Assembly: GCA_903856295.1 (NCBI GenBank)
Contig: CAIOBP010000118.1
Coordinates: forward strand, 1 to 47,727
Direction of reading: 5' to 3'
Source of the DNA: an uncultured Rhodospirillales bacterium
GTDB lineage: Bacteria > Pseudomonadota > Alphaproteobacteria > Azospirillales > Azospirillaceae
Length of the DNA stretch: 47,727 nucleotides
Part shown: positions 1-8,389 of the stretch, piece by piece
How the letters are laid out: each line of letters starts with the position of its first letter
Numbering within the stretch: the first letter of the stretch is position 1
Notes under the pieces: generated by a model
Told to the model about the DNA's origin: nothing
Databases searched by the model: none
The model's input: only the letters and a program-made list of their open reading frames with translations
Program-made: the position numbers and the translations under genes

Positions 1-1634
1 GCGCGGCGCCATTGGAACAGGGCCTCGGTCTTGCGTCCGACCGCCCAGTAGGCGTCGCCCAGATGGTCGTTGATCGTGGGGTCCGCCGGCTTCAGTTCGA
101 TGGCCCGTTCCAGTTGCACGACGGCGTTCTTGACATCGCCCATGCGGTAGAGCGCCCAGCCCAGGCTGTCGACGATGTAGCCGTCTCTCGGCCGCAGTGA
201 AACCGCGCGCTCGATCATGGTTTTGGCGCGGGTCAGGTTCACGCCCTTGTCGATCCACGAATAGCCCAGGAAGTTGAGCACGATCGCCTGATTGCCGCTG
301 AGTTTCAGCGCCGCTTCCAGGTCCTTTTCGGATTTCTCCCACGGCCCTTCTTTTTCATAGGCGGCGGCCCGGCCGTAAAGGATCGGCCAGTGGCGTTCTT
401 CCAGATGGTCGATGCGCGCCAGCGCGCGGCTGTAGGCGTCGATGGCCTCGGCGTTTTTCTTGGAAACGCGCCGGAGATCGCCCAACCGGACCAGCGGCTC
501 CGAGCGGTCGGGATGTTCGGCGGCCAGGGCCTCGAGTTGGACGGCGGCCTCGTCGTCGCGCTCCAGCCGGATCAGGGATTCGATGGCGCGCAGCCGGGCG
601 TCCCAGCCGAGCGTCCGGTCGGTCGCGATCTCCTGGTAGGCGCCGAGCGCTTCCTCGAAATGATCGCGGGTGTAGAGAATGTCGCCGATCAGCAGTTGGG
701 TCAGCGGAAAGCGCGGGCGCAAGACCAGGGCCAGCCGGGCGTAGATCAGGCTCATTTCCTCGGAGCCGTCCTGGTGCAGCGCCGAGGCGAGGTCGAACAG
801 GGCCTCGGCCATGCCATCGGCAGCGGTGGCCACCGCCGGCACGGCGCCGATGTCCGCCTCCTCGAGCAGTGCCGAGGTGTCCGAGAGGAAGCCGCCGCCA
901 TTGTCCCGAACGAAAATCTTGTAAAGATCGCGGGCCTGATCGGCGTGACCGCCGCGCGCGAGAAAACTGCCGAGAATCTGGGCCATTCTCAAGGTCGAGG
1001 GGCCGCTCTTCAGCACCGTCTCGTACCATTTGGCGGCGGTTTCGCGGTCACCGCCAACCTCGGCGATCATGCCCCGGTGCAGGGCGTGGAGCACGCCCAA
1101 TCCCTGGACGGCGGTCAGCGGCGCCAGAGTGGCGTCGATCATGGCGGCGGGTTGGGCGCGGGCCTGCATCAGCCAGCCGGCGAGCAGGGGGGCGGCGTAG
1201 CGGGCGACGCCATCGGGACTGAGCGCGGCCAGATGCGCCGCGGCCTCGTCGGTCCGGCCCTTCACGAAATCGTCGGCGAAGAGCAGCAGTAGCGCGATGG
1301 GGGAGCCCGGTTCCACCGCCGTGAGCTTCTGGGCCAGAGGCAGCGCCTTGTCGATGTCGCCGGTGCTGAGATCGAGCAGGAAGGCCCGGCGCAGCAGGGT
1401 GATCTCTTCGGGATTGTGGGCGAGGGCATCGGCGACGAAGCCGGCCGCGGCTTTCCAGTCGTCGGCGCGCTGGGCGAAGCGCCCGGCGAGATAGCTGCCG
1501 GCCCGGAGGTCCGCTTCCGCCCCCACTGGCGCTTGCGCGGCCAGAGCCAGAGCCAGCGGCGCGGCGCCAAGTCCGAGCAGCACCGTTCCCAGTCCCAGCC
1601 ATCGCCGCTGCCGCGCGAAATCGAAAAGCTCCAT
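1..1634 (-). CDS. TPR-repeat protein, 3' end cut by window edge
   Basis: The reading frame is open from the ATG at 1634 to the window edge, so about 544 residues are visible and the C-terminus is missing. It starts MELFDFARQRRW. A hydrophobic segment at roughly residues 11-32 is probably an uncleaved anchor or signal peptide, so the bulk would lie in the periplasm. The rest is helical and repetitive. The last 150 residues contain clear TPR units with the usual W-LG-Y/A-P spacing, for example NFLGYSWIDKG, then VDSLGWALYRMGD, then NDHLGDAYWAVG. This matches the large TPR proteins of Rhodospirillales that act as scaffolds; no enzymatic motif is seen. The specific partner cannot be read from the sequence. 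It is followed upstream, 45 bp away on the same strand, by a methyltransferase gene, so the two may be co-transcribed. Confidence 0.88.
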   Translation of the reverse strand, partial: MELFDFARQRRWLGLGTVLLGLGAAPLALALAAQAPVGAEADLRAGSYLAGRFAQRADDWKAAAGFVADALAHNPEEITLLRRAFLLDLSTGDIDKALPLAQKLTAVEPGSPIALLLLFADDFVKGRTDEAAAHLAALSPDGVARYAAPLLAGWLMQARAQPAAMIDATLAPLTAVQGLGVLHALHRGMIAEVGGDRETAAKWYETVLKSGPSTLRMAQILGSFLARGGHADQARDLYKIFVRDNGGGFLSDTSALLEEADIGAVPAVATAADGMAEALFDLASALHQDGSEEMSLIYARLALVLRPRFPLTQLLIGDILYTRDHFEEALGAYQEIATDRTLGWDARLRAIESLIRLERDDEAAVQLEALAAEHPDRSEPLVRLGDLRRVSKKNAEAIDAYSRALARIDHLEERHWPILYGRAAAYEKEGPWEKSEKDLEAALKLSGNQAIVLNFLGYSWIDKGVNLTRAKTMIERAVSLRPRDGYIVDSLGWALYRMGDVKNAVVQLERAIELKPADPTINDHLGDAYWAVGRKTEALFQWRR

Positions 1635-1679
1635 CACACGCCCTCGCGCCCCCCGAACCGCACCATTTCCGGCCCGCGT

Positions 1680-2594
1680 TCAGTCATGACATGCCTGAAG
1701 GGGCGAGGGAACCCCCAAAGCTGAGCCACTCGGGATTTCTTGGGCTTCCGAAGGCCCGGGGGTGTCGGTCTCGGGGATGGCGTAGCAATGGAGCAAGGTC
1801 CGGCGCCGGTCGTCGACTTCGATCACCGAAGACGGCGTCACACCCGGAATGATGAAACTGTTGCTGACCAGCAGGGTTCCGGGAGCCATCTCGGTCCGGG
1901 CTTTTTGCCATAGGGCCGGCATCGGCTCGGGGGACAGGAAGGCATAAACCAGATCGAATTCTCCGAGATCGGTCGCCCACAGGCTGCCGAACCGCCAGTC
2001 GAGTTGCTCCGCGTTCCGCCGGGTGGCCAGCCAGCCGGCGAGCCAGGTCAGCGGCGCGTTCTCAACCCCGGTGATGCGCAGCTCCGGCCGGCTTTTCGCG
2101 AGTCGCCCGACGATGCTGCCGATTCCGGCTCCGAGGTCGACCAGGGAGCGGCAGCGTCGCGCTTCGGCCAGCTCCGACAGCCGGGCGGCGGTGTGGGCAT
2201 TGGACAGGTACAGCGGCACCCGCCCGACGATGGCGCCCCGGTAGACCAGCATCAGCGCGACGAAGCCCAGCAGGAACCAGCCGGGATCGAGTCCGGTGGA
2301 ACTGACCGCCCAGGCCAGCGGCGCGAACAGTGCATGGATGAAGCGCCACCACACCGGCTGCCCGGTCAGCCAGGCGAGCGTCCCGGCGCAAAAGCCGATG
2401 GACAGGGCCAGCGCTCCCCACGACCAGGGGCCGAATCCCCGCGAGCGCAGCAGCACGGCGCCGCCCAGGACGGCAAAGGCGCACAAGAGTTGCAGGATGA
2501 GTTGGCGGGCGCTGGTGGGCACAAAACCGGGTCCGGGGTTGGAAAAAGGCGCGAGGGGAGTGCTCGGCTTGTGGCGACCCGGCAACGATATCAT
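1680..2594 (-). CDS. Class I SAM-dependent methyltransferase with N-terminal membrane segments
   Basis: The protein has 304 residues and starts MISLPGRHKPS. I chose this ATG rather than the upstream extension to 2933, because the extension overlaps the divergent gene at 2670 and has no domain character. Hydrophobic segments lie at about residues 31-50, 57-78, 84-99 and 105-118. A Rossmann methyltransferase core follows: motif I is VDLGAGIG at 152-159, an acidic ribose-binding residue is in TGVENAP near 177, and motif IV-like DLVYAFLSP is near 207. The family is the small membrane-associated class I methyltransferases; the substrate is unknown. The 75-bp gap to the divergent FemAB-like gene must hold both promoters. 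Confidence 0.82.
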   Translation of the reverse strand: MISLPGRHKPSTPLAPFSNPGPGFVPTSARQLILQLLCAFAVLGGAVLLRSRGFGPWSWGALALSIGFCAGTLAWLTGQPVWWRFIHALFAPLAWAVSSTGLDPGWFLLGFVALMLVYRGAIVGRVPLYLSNAHTAARLSELAEARRCRSLVDLGAGIGSIVGRLAKSRPELRITGVENAPLTWLAGWLATRRNAEQLDWRFGSLWATDLGEFDLVYAFLSPEPMPALWQKARTEMAPGTLLVSNSFIIPGVTPSSVIEVDDRRRTLLHCYAIPETDTPGPSEAQEIPSGSALGVPSPLQACHD

Positions 2595-2669
2595 GAAGTT
2601 CCGGCGGCCGGAAAAGCGAAACCGGCAGTGGGCTGGATTCCACCGGTTGGCCGCGCTAGCATCCGGCCC

Positions 2670-3665
2670 ATGAAAACGCCAGCCGCTCCGAACGCCGACA
2701 GTCCGGCCGTCGATATCGTGTGGAATTCGGGTACGCTCGAGGACTGGGAGCGGCTGCTGGGCAAGGTTTCCCGGGTGCCCCTGACCCAGACCTTCGAATA
2801 CGGCGTGGCCATTTCCCGCTGCGAGCGCTTCCTGCCGCGACTCGGCATCATCAAGGTTGCCGGCAAGACACTGGGCGTGGTCCAGATTCTGGAGCGCCGC
2901 TTGCTCGGCTTTCTTTACATCGTCCGCATTCATCGCGGCCCGCTATGGCTGGGCGCGGAGCCCTCCGCCGCCGTGCAGCAGGCGGTTTTCGCCGCCTTGC
3001 GCCGCGAGTTTCCCGGCGGCCTGACCCGCTGGGTCACCCTGATGCCGGAACTGACCGCGAACGCCGGAAACGAGGAGATGCTGGCGCAGAGCGGCTTTCG
3101 CAAAACCGGCAAGGGCTACGAGACGATCTGGCTCGATCTTTCCCGTCCGGCGCCGGAGTTGCGTGCGCGTTTGGCGGGAAACTGGCGCAATCATCTTTCG
3201 GGAGCCGAGCGCGGGCCGCTGATCGTCGACGTCAGCACCGAGGGGCGGGAGCTGCCATGGCTGGCCCTGCGGTGTGCCGCCGATCAAAAGGCGCGGCGCT
3301 ATCGCGGGCCTTCGGCTCAGCTCGCGGTCCGGTTGCGTAACGTCTTTCACAAGCAGGGTGGAGTGCTGTTGCTGCGCGCCATACTGCCTCCGGAGGAGAA
3401 GGGCGACGAACCGGAGGTGGTGGCCGGGATTCTGGTGCTGCGGCACCACAAGACGGCAACCTGGCTGATCGGTTGGAGCGGCGCCGAAGGGCGGCGGCTC
3501 CACGCCCATACCCTGTTGCTTTGGCACGCGGTTCAGCGTTTACAGGCGCTGGGTACCCGTTGGTTCGATCTCGGCGGCATCAATCCCGAGCACGCTCCGG
3601 GCGTCACCAGCTTCAAGCGCGGTCTGGGCGGCGAGGAGGTTGCTCTGGTGGGCAGCTTCCTATAA
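2670..3665 (+). CDS. FemAB/GNAT-like acyl or aminoacyl transferase
   Basis: The protein has 331 residues and starts MKTPAAPNADSP; the in-frame extension back to 2004 is antisense to the methyltransferase and is rejected. The fold signature is the FemAB/FemX type: an N-terminal half with an EYGVAISRCE stretch, a central MPELTANAGNEEML region, and a C-terminal GNAT-like half with HAHTLLLWHAVQRLQ followed by FDLGGINPEHAPG and FKRGLGG. That last pair (FDLGG, then FK-G-GG) is diagnostic of FemAB-like acetyltransferases. Known members transfer amino acids to peptidoglycan or act in exopolysaccharide export loci. The substrate cannot be inferred here. It is the last gene before motA and has no obvious operon partner. 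Confidence 0.85.
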   Translation: MKTPAAPNADSPAVDIVWNSGTLEDWERLLGKVSRVPLTQTFEYGVAISRCERFLPRLGIIKVAGKTLGVVQILERRLLGFLYIVRIHRGPLWLGAEPSAAVQQAVFAALRREFPGGLTRWVTLMPELTANAGNEEMLAQSGFRKTGKGYETIWLDLSRPAPELRARLAGNWRNHLSGAERGPLIVDVSTEGRELPWLALRCAADQKARRYRGPSAQLAVRLRNVFHKQGGVLLLRAILPPEEKGDEPEVVAGILVLRHHKTATWLIGWSGAEGRRLHAHTLLLWHAVQRLQALGTRWFDLGGINPEHAPGVTSFKRGLGGEEVALVGSFL

Positions 3666-3803
3666 ATTCACGGGAATTTCGGACCGGCGGTGTTGGGGCG
3701 TTTTTCGAGGCGGATGCTTCGACGCCGCGGGCGACGGTGTGTCGATGGCAAATATTTCATGGGGATACGGGCTGTTGGACCGTAGTGCAGGAGTGACCGA
3801 GAA

Positions 3804-4664
3804 ATGTTGCTGATCGCCGGTTGTGGCATCGTTATTTTCAGCGTTTTCGGGGGCTATGTCCTCAATAACGGCCATCTTGGCGTTCTCTGGCAGCCCTTCG
3901 AGTTTCTCATCATTTTGGGCGCCGGAGTTGGAGGCGTCATAACAAGTAATACCAAAGTCGTCTTGGGTCAGATTGGCAAGGAGATTGGCCACCTTATGAG
4001 TGGGCCAAAGTATAGTAAGGAGCACTACCTCGAACTATTAACAATGCTTTATCAGATATTCAAGATTGCAAAGACGAAGGGGTTGCTTGCTCTGGAGCAA
4101 CATATCGAAAAACCAGAGGAAAGTCCTTTATTTCAGCAATTTCCAAAGTTTTATGGCGACCACCATGCCGTAGCGTTTCTGTGTGATTATTTAAGGTTGA
4201 TGTCCCTTGGTTCGGACGACCCCCATCAGATCGGTGACCTTCTTGATGAAGAACTAGAAGTCCATCATATCCATTACGGAAGAGTCGCGACGGCACTTCA
4301 GCAACTCGCCGACGGTATTCCGGCTCTGGGCATCGTGGCGGCGGTGCTCGGCGTTATTCACACCATGGGCTCGATCACCGAACCGCCAGAGGTTCTAGGC
4401 AAGCTGATCGGTGGCGCGCTCGTGGGAACGTTCTTCGGCGTGTTCGCCTCTTACGGGTTTATCGCCCCGATGGCCAACGGGCTCAACGGTATTTACAGCA
4501 GCGAGGGGGCCTACTTCAAAGCGATCAAGGCTGGAATCGTCGCGCACTTGAATGGGTATGCCCCGGCCATTTCCGTTGAATACGCCAGAAAAGGCCTGCC
4601 CGACGAATCGAAGCCATCGTTCTCGGAAGTGGAAGAGGCCACCGCCGCCCTGCCGCCGGCCTAG
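3804..4664 (+). CDS. motA: Flagellar motor stator protein MotA
   Basis: MotA forms the inner-membrane stator ring that, with MotB, conducts ions and drives flagellar rotation. The protein has 286 residues, the usual length. The N-terminal membrane pair is at about residues 1-20 and 33-53, the cytoplasmic domain at 60-165, and the C-terminal membrane pair at 172-190 and 200-222. Prolines P173 (GIPALG) and P222 (FIAPMA) match the channel prolines of E. coli MotA. E98 is present, and K90 replaces the interface arginine. A ribosome site AGGAG lies about 10 bases before the ATG. No motB follows: the next element is a palindromic repeat and then an opposite-strand gene. Base composition changes inside the gene: 4021-4080 is 37% GC by hand count and 4321-4380 is 67%. 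Confidence 0.97.
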   Translation: MLLIAGCGIVIFSVFGGYVLNNGHLGVLWQPFEFLIILGAGVGGVITSNTKVVLGQIGKEIGHLMSGPKYSKEHYLELLTMLYQIFKIAKTKGLLALEQHIEKPEESPLFQQFPKFYGDHHAVAFLCDYLRLMSLGSDDPHQIGDLLDEELEVHHIHYGRVATALQQLADGIPALGIVAAVLGVIHTMGSITEPPEVLGKLIGGALVGTFFGVFASYGFIAPMANGLNGIYSSEGAYFKAIKAGIVAHLNGYAPAISVEYARKGLPDESKPSFSEVEEATAALPPA

Positions 4665-4667
4665 CCG

Positions 4668-4832
4668 CTTAGGCGACGCTCAAAAATAACCGCGGCAGAT
4701 GGCGCCGGATTTTTGGTTCTCCGCAAGGCGCGGAAAGGGGCGCCTACCCAGCGTAGGCACCCCTTTCCGCAACGCAGCGGAGGGCCAAAAAGACAAGTCA
4801 AATGGCGCGGTTATTTCTGAGCGTCGCCTTAG
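4668..4832. mobile_element. 155-bp palindromic MITE-like element with 5-bp flanking direct repeat
   Basis: The element spans 4673-4827. Its ends are a perfect 9-bp inverted repeat (GCGACGCTC at 4673-4681 and its complement at 4819-4827), and near-complementarity continues inward: TCA-AAATAACCGCG near both ends and GCGGAAAGGGG-GCCTAC on either side of a loop near 4757. The same pentamer CTTAG lies directly outside each end (4668-4672 and 4828-4832) in direct orientation, as a target-site duplication would. It has no coding capacity. It sits 3 bp after the motA stop, so the RNA could also act as a terminator or 3' stabiliser. The parent transposase is not in the window. Confidence 0.7.
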
Positions 4833-4835
4833 AGG

Positions 4836-4878
4836 CCAGGGGCGTTGCCCCTGGACCCCACCTAAGGCCGCCGGCCTT
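4836..4878. repeat. Two adjacent GC-rich palindromes downstream of two convergent genes
   Basis: CCAGGGGC-GTT-GCCCCTGG occupies 4836-4854, and AAGGCCG-C-CGGCCTT occupies 4864-4878. They lie between the palindromic element after motA and the stop of the minus-strand DUF4139 gene at 4892. They could terminate the DUF4139 transcript, although no T-run follows. From memory, similar blocks are frequent downstream of genes in Rhodospirillaceae genomes; this is not checked. Confidence 0.55.
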
Positions 4879-4891
4879 TGGGAACCCGTTA

Positions 4892-6970
4892 CTAAAACTT
4901 CAGTTTGCCGACATAGTCCGCCAAGTCTTTCCGGGCGGAGTCGATGGCGTTGTGCGCGGTAACAAGGTCCTTGGCGACCTTTTCCAACCGGTCTTCATCT
5001 TGGTTGAGTTTGCTCAGGTAGCGGCGCCCGATGTCGCTGCCCTGGCCGACCGCTTGCAGATTGTCGCGCAGGCGCTGCTGGTCCTTCTCCAACTCCTCCT
5101 GCGCGGTTTCGAGGCGGCTGACCGTTTGCTCGCGTTCGGCTACGACGGCGCGCAGGGGGGCGAGTTTCGAGACCGCCTGACGAAGGTCGGTCGGCAAGTC
5201 GCGGGCGGCGGCGTAGAACTCGACCTGCTGGGCGGTTAGGCCGACCAGTTCGAAACGCTCATGGCGGGGGCGCTCGGTGGTGACCGCGATGGCGACGGTT
5301 TTGCCGGCCGGGACATCGACCGCGAGTCGGTAGGCCTCGGCGGTGGCCTCGACCGTTGGCGCGCCGGCCGCCGCGGGGACAAGCTCCCAGCCGGCATGGC
5401 GCGGATGTTCGATCACCACCCGGCGGGCATCGCGGGGCGCACCGGCGATGGTATAGGTGGTGACGGCGCGTTCGGTGATCATGATCTGCAGCAGACCATC
5501 GACGATGCGCCCCTTGGACAGGGTCTGGCTCTGCTCATCCTGCCTGTCGACGGTGACATTCTGATCGACGGCGAAGCTGAGCAACCGGTCCTGACCCGAT
5601 GGCAAAGCCGCCAACCGGGCGTCGCCGACATAGCTGACCACGCCGTCGGTGGCGCGCTCGTAGAGGGTCAGGATGCCCGGCGGCAGGCCCGAGGCGCCGT
5701 CATTGGACATCTTCACCGTCGCCAGCGGGTGGCGCGGCTGCGTCGATGGCTGATAAAGCGCGATCCGCTCCGCCGGGACGGCGCGGTTGACGATCGGCAG
5801 CAGCAGGGACTGGCCGTTGCCGACGCTCACCGGTCCGGGATGATGGAAGCTGACCTGGGTGGTCGCCTCGCTGCTTTCGGCGGCCGTGACCTCGGCGAAG
5901 CGGCCCGGGGGAGGGGCGAGCGGCGCCGGAGCGGGCGGTGGCGGCGGGCCGCCGGCCGACGTGCTCTCTACGTCGGCGAGCGAGAGCGCGCGGGCGGCGG
6001 CGGACTTGCGCAGCATCATCTCGGGCGCCATGGCCATCGGACGCCCCGGGGCTTGCGGAACGACGCCCTCATCAACCCTGGGTAGCACCCGCCCGAGCAC
6101 CTCGACCGGAATTTCCGGGCGCTTGACATAGTAGGCGTCGTAGAGCGCCTGCCGGAAGGTCACCGGGTTGCCCGAGACCACGGTCAGATCGACGCCGTTC
6201 CAGTCCTCTCCCGAAACATTTTCCAGCACCGCCCAGCCTTGGAGGCCGCTTTTGGCCACTCCGGAGTCCATGGTCAGCCGGTAGGCGGTCTTCCACAAGG
6301 GCGCCTCGATCACATAGGCGACTCGGACGGTGCGGTCGCCCTTGCCGGTGGTATGCAGGGTGAGGGTGCGCCGGTCGCGCTCGCCGCGCTGGGCGATACT
6401 CTTCAAGGCGGTGTCGAGTTGGGCTTGGAGTTTGGTGTCGGTGAGTCGCAGCGACTCGATATCCTCAAGCACCGCCTGATGAAGGCCATCGCCGGTCATC
6501 AGGCTGAGGCGGTGGCGGGTGATGGTGCCGGCGTTGGCGGCAAGCTGGGTCTGCTCCTCCGTCACCGCCACCAACCGGCCGGTAATCTCGCGGGGGCCGG
6601 CGATTCGCACCTCGACCCCGCGCAGGGCTGTCAGCAGGGCCTGGGGCGACTCCAAGGCCTCCGGTCCGACGGGCAATTCGCGAAAAAGCTCCTGAAGCGG
6701 TTCGCGGCCGGGGAGGTTGATGGTGCCGATGCCGCCATGATCGTCATAGACGACGATGCTTTTCATCACGTCGTCGATTCGGTCGCGCCGGATGGCCAGA
6801 GACAGGTCGGCATCGCCGGAAACCGTGGCCTCGTATTCGAAATAACCGACGCCGCCGGTGGAGAGCATGACGCGCTTGAGGGCCAATTCCGGTTCGGCGG
6901 CCAGGGCCGCTCCGGAAAAAGCGCTGAGCGCCAGGGTGGCGGCTAGAATACGGGGGTGGGGGATCGGCAT
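4892..6970 (-). CDS. DUF4139 domain-containing secreted protein
   Basis: The protein has 692 residues from the ATG at 6970, which has a GGAG ribosome site; an 18-residue upstream extension is rejected because MPIPHPRILAATLAL is a normal signal peptide ending ALAAEP. An N-terminal beta-rich region (about 25-190) is followed by a DUF4139 region (about 200-600) with VAYVIEAPLWKTAYRL and LQGWAVLENVSGEDW, hallmarks of the family. A proline/alanine-rich linker lies near residues 335-360. The C-terminal 90 residues are charged and heptad-like, probably a coiled coil. DUF4139 proteins are secreted, mucoidy-like proteins of unknown biochemical role. It is not in an obvious operon: its 3' neighbour is motA (convergent), and the yaiI-like gene starts 81 bp upstream. 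Confidence 0.88.
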   Translation of the reverse strand: MPIPHPRILAATLALSAFSGAALAAEPELALKRVMLSTGGVGYFEYEATVSGDADLSLAIRRDRIDDVMKSIVVYDDHGGIGTINLPGREPLQELFRELPVGPEALESPQALLTALRGVEVRIAGPREITGRLVAVTEEQTQLAANAGTITRHRLSLMTGDGLHQAVLEDIESLRLTDTKLQAQLDTALKSIAQRGERDRRTLTLHTTGKGDRTVRVAYVIEAPLWKTAYRLTMDSGVAKSGLQGWAVLENVSGEDWNGVDLTVVSGNPVTFRQALYDAYYVKRPEIPVEVLGRVLPRVDEGVVPQAPGRPMAMAPEMMLRKSAAARALSLADVESTSAGGPPPPPAPAPLAPPPGRFAEVTAAESSEATTQVSFHHPGPVSVGNGQSLLLPIVNRAVPAERIALYQPSTQPRHPLATVKMSNDGASGLPPGILTLYERATDGVVSYVGDARLAALPSGQDRLLSFAVDQNVTVDRQDEQSQTLSKGRIVDGLLQIMITERAVTTYTIAGAPRDARRVVIEHPRHAGWELVPAAAGAPTVEATAEAYRLAVDVPAGKTVAIAVTTERPRHERFELVGLTAQQVEFYAAARDLPTDLRQAVSKLAPLRAVVAEREQTVSRLETAQEELEKDQQRLRDNLQAVGQGSDIGRRYLSKLNQDEDRLEKVAKDLVTAHNAIDSARKDLADYVGKLKF

Positions 6971-7051
6971 GGTTGATGTCTCCTTCTCCAGACGGCGCCT
7001 CGACGGCGTCCGGTCGCTCATCATACCGGCAGAACCGCCCGGGCCGAAGTG

Positions 7052-7510
7052 TTATGCGCGGCGCTTGAGCAGTCTGGTCAACTCCCGGTCCAGGCTGTCG
7101 GAAAAGCGCTGACGATCCTTGGGGCTGAAGGGGGCAGGACCGCCGGTGATCATTCCGGCCTCGCGCAAGTCACTCATCAAATTACGGGTGGCGAGGCGAT
7201 CGCCGACCGTATTCGGAGTATGGACGACCCCGCGTGGGTCGATCACGGAAAGGCCCTTCCGGCATAATAAGGCGGCAAGTGGAATATCCTGAGTTACCGC
7301 CAAATCACCAATGGCACTGGCCTCGACGATATGCTTGTCGGCGGAATCCTGCCCCTGCTCGACGGCGACGTAGATCAGCAACTCGGATTTATCAAGATGC
7401 ACGTATTTATCGGAAACAAAAAGCGCCGTGATGCCAAGCCGAAGCGCGGAACGGACAACAACGTCCTTGATCGGCTTGGGGCAGGCATCGGCGTCAATCC
7501 ATATGCGCAT
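7052..7510 (-). CDS. YaiI/YqxD family (DUF188) protein
   Basis: The protein has 152 residues, typical for the family. It opens with MRIWIDADACPKPIKD, the conserved acidic start of the DUF188 (PIN-like) fold, and contains SADKHIVEASAIGDLAVTQD and DPRGVVHTPNTVGDRL. A GAGG ribosome site lies upstream of the ATG at 7510. The fold resembles metal-dependent nucleases, but no activity is established for this family. It lies 38 bp downstream of the LuxR-type gene on the same strand, so the two may share a transcript, though base composition rises sharply from one to the other. Confidence 0.93.
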   Translation of the reverse strand: MRIWIDADACPKPIKDVVVRSALRLGITALFVSDKYVHLDKSELLIYVAVEQGQDSADKHIVEASAIGDLAVTQDIPLAALLCRKGLSVIDPRGVVHTPNTVGDRLATRNLMSDLREAGMITGGPAPFSPKDRQRFSDSLDRELTRLLKRRA

Positions 7511-7548
7511 GAAACTGTGCCTCGTAAAATTCGATCCAGTAATATGAA

Positions 7549-8232
7549 TTACGCATCGCTGTTGTTTGCCAAGAATGGTGGCGTGACAGACAGGTCGATA
7601 TCCATCGTCGCTCTCACCAAATCACAAATAGAGTTAACGCGCATTTTTCTCATGGTATTTTTTCGGTACGACTCCACGGTCCGGCAGCTCAATCCCAATT
7701 GAGTTGCAATCTCTTTGTTGTGGTAGCCTTTAATAAGAAGCTGTACAAGTTCAAATTCACGAGGCGACAATCGCCACAGCCGCTTCAGGGCTTCAGCCCG
7801 CAAAATTCGCTGTTTGACATACTTTGACGAAATTTTGATTGCCTCGAATATCTTCGGGGCAAGCGCAGTTGGGGAGGGATCACCAACAATGATATCAAAA
7901 GCCCCGGCTTTCATGATGCGGACGGCCCCTGAAACATCGCACCGATTGGCAATGATGATCAGCGGCGTCACCTCCGCGAGAGACTTGATGAGACGGGGCA
8001 TCACATCATCGTCATGGTCGGGGGATTCCATATAAATAATGGCACAGGAAAATAAATCATTCAGCAATCCCAAAGCGAGATCAGCCAAACTTGAATAGGT
8101 GGACAGCAGGTGATGGTGGGGAGCCAGGGCCGTTTTAAGGGAAATCAGGCGGGGTTCCGTGCAGTTGACGGCGGCAACGGATATCGTGCGCAGGTAGATG
8201 TCGGACCTGGGAGGGGCACTTGTCGACGTCAC
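7549..8232 (-). CDS. LuxR-family regulator with degenerate receiver domain
   Basis: The protein has 227 residues. Residues about 15-135 have the order of a FixJ-like receiver (IIIANRCDVSGAVRIMKAGAFDIIV resembles the beta4-alpha4-beta5 face), but the phospho-acceptor aspartate position is tyrosine (CAIIYMES, Y67) and the conserved lysine is lost (GDPS). It is thus probably phosphorylation-independent. Residues about 152-212 are a LuxR/GerE helix-turn-helix: LSPREFELVQLLIKGYHNKE followed by CRTVESYRKN. The start is a GTG with a weak ribosome site, so the N-terminus could be shorter. Codon use is AT-richer than in the flanking housekeeping genes. Targets are unknown; the adjacent CBS gene and the nuoL-nuoM pair are candidates. 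Confidence 0.88.
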   Translation of the reverse strand: MTSTSAPPRSDIYLRTISVAAVNCTEPRLISLKTALAPHHHLLSTYSSLADLALGLLNDLFSCAIIYMESPDHDDDVMPRLIKSLAEVTPLIIIANRCDVSGAVRIMKAGAFDIIVGDPSPTALAPKIFEAIKISSKYVKQRILRAEALKRLWRLSPREFELVQLLIKGYHNKEIATQLGLSCRTVESYRKNTMRKMRVNSICDLVRATMDIDLSVTPPFLANNSDA

Positions 8233-8389
8233 GAGCGAGCACTCTCAAAATCGCACAAAAAACCACAATGATAAATATAGGCTGCGCACACAAGAGAGGC
8301 GCGATAATCCCCTGACGTCATCGGGAAAATAAAGAGAGAGGCGCGTTCTAATGCCAAACCTGAACCCGACTCTTTATGGGGAGGGCGTT

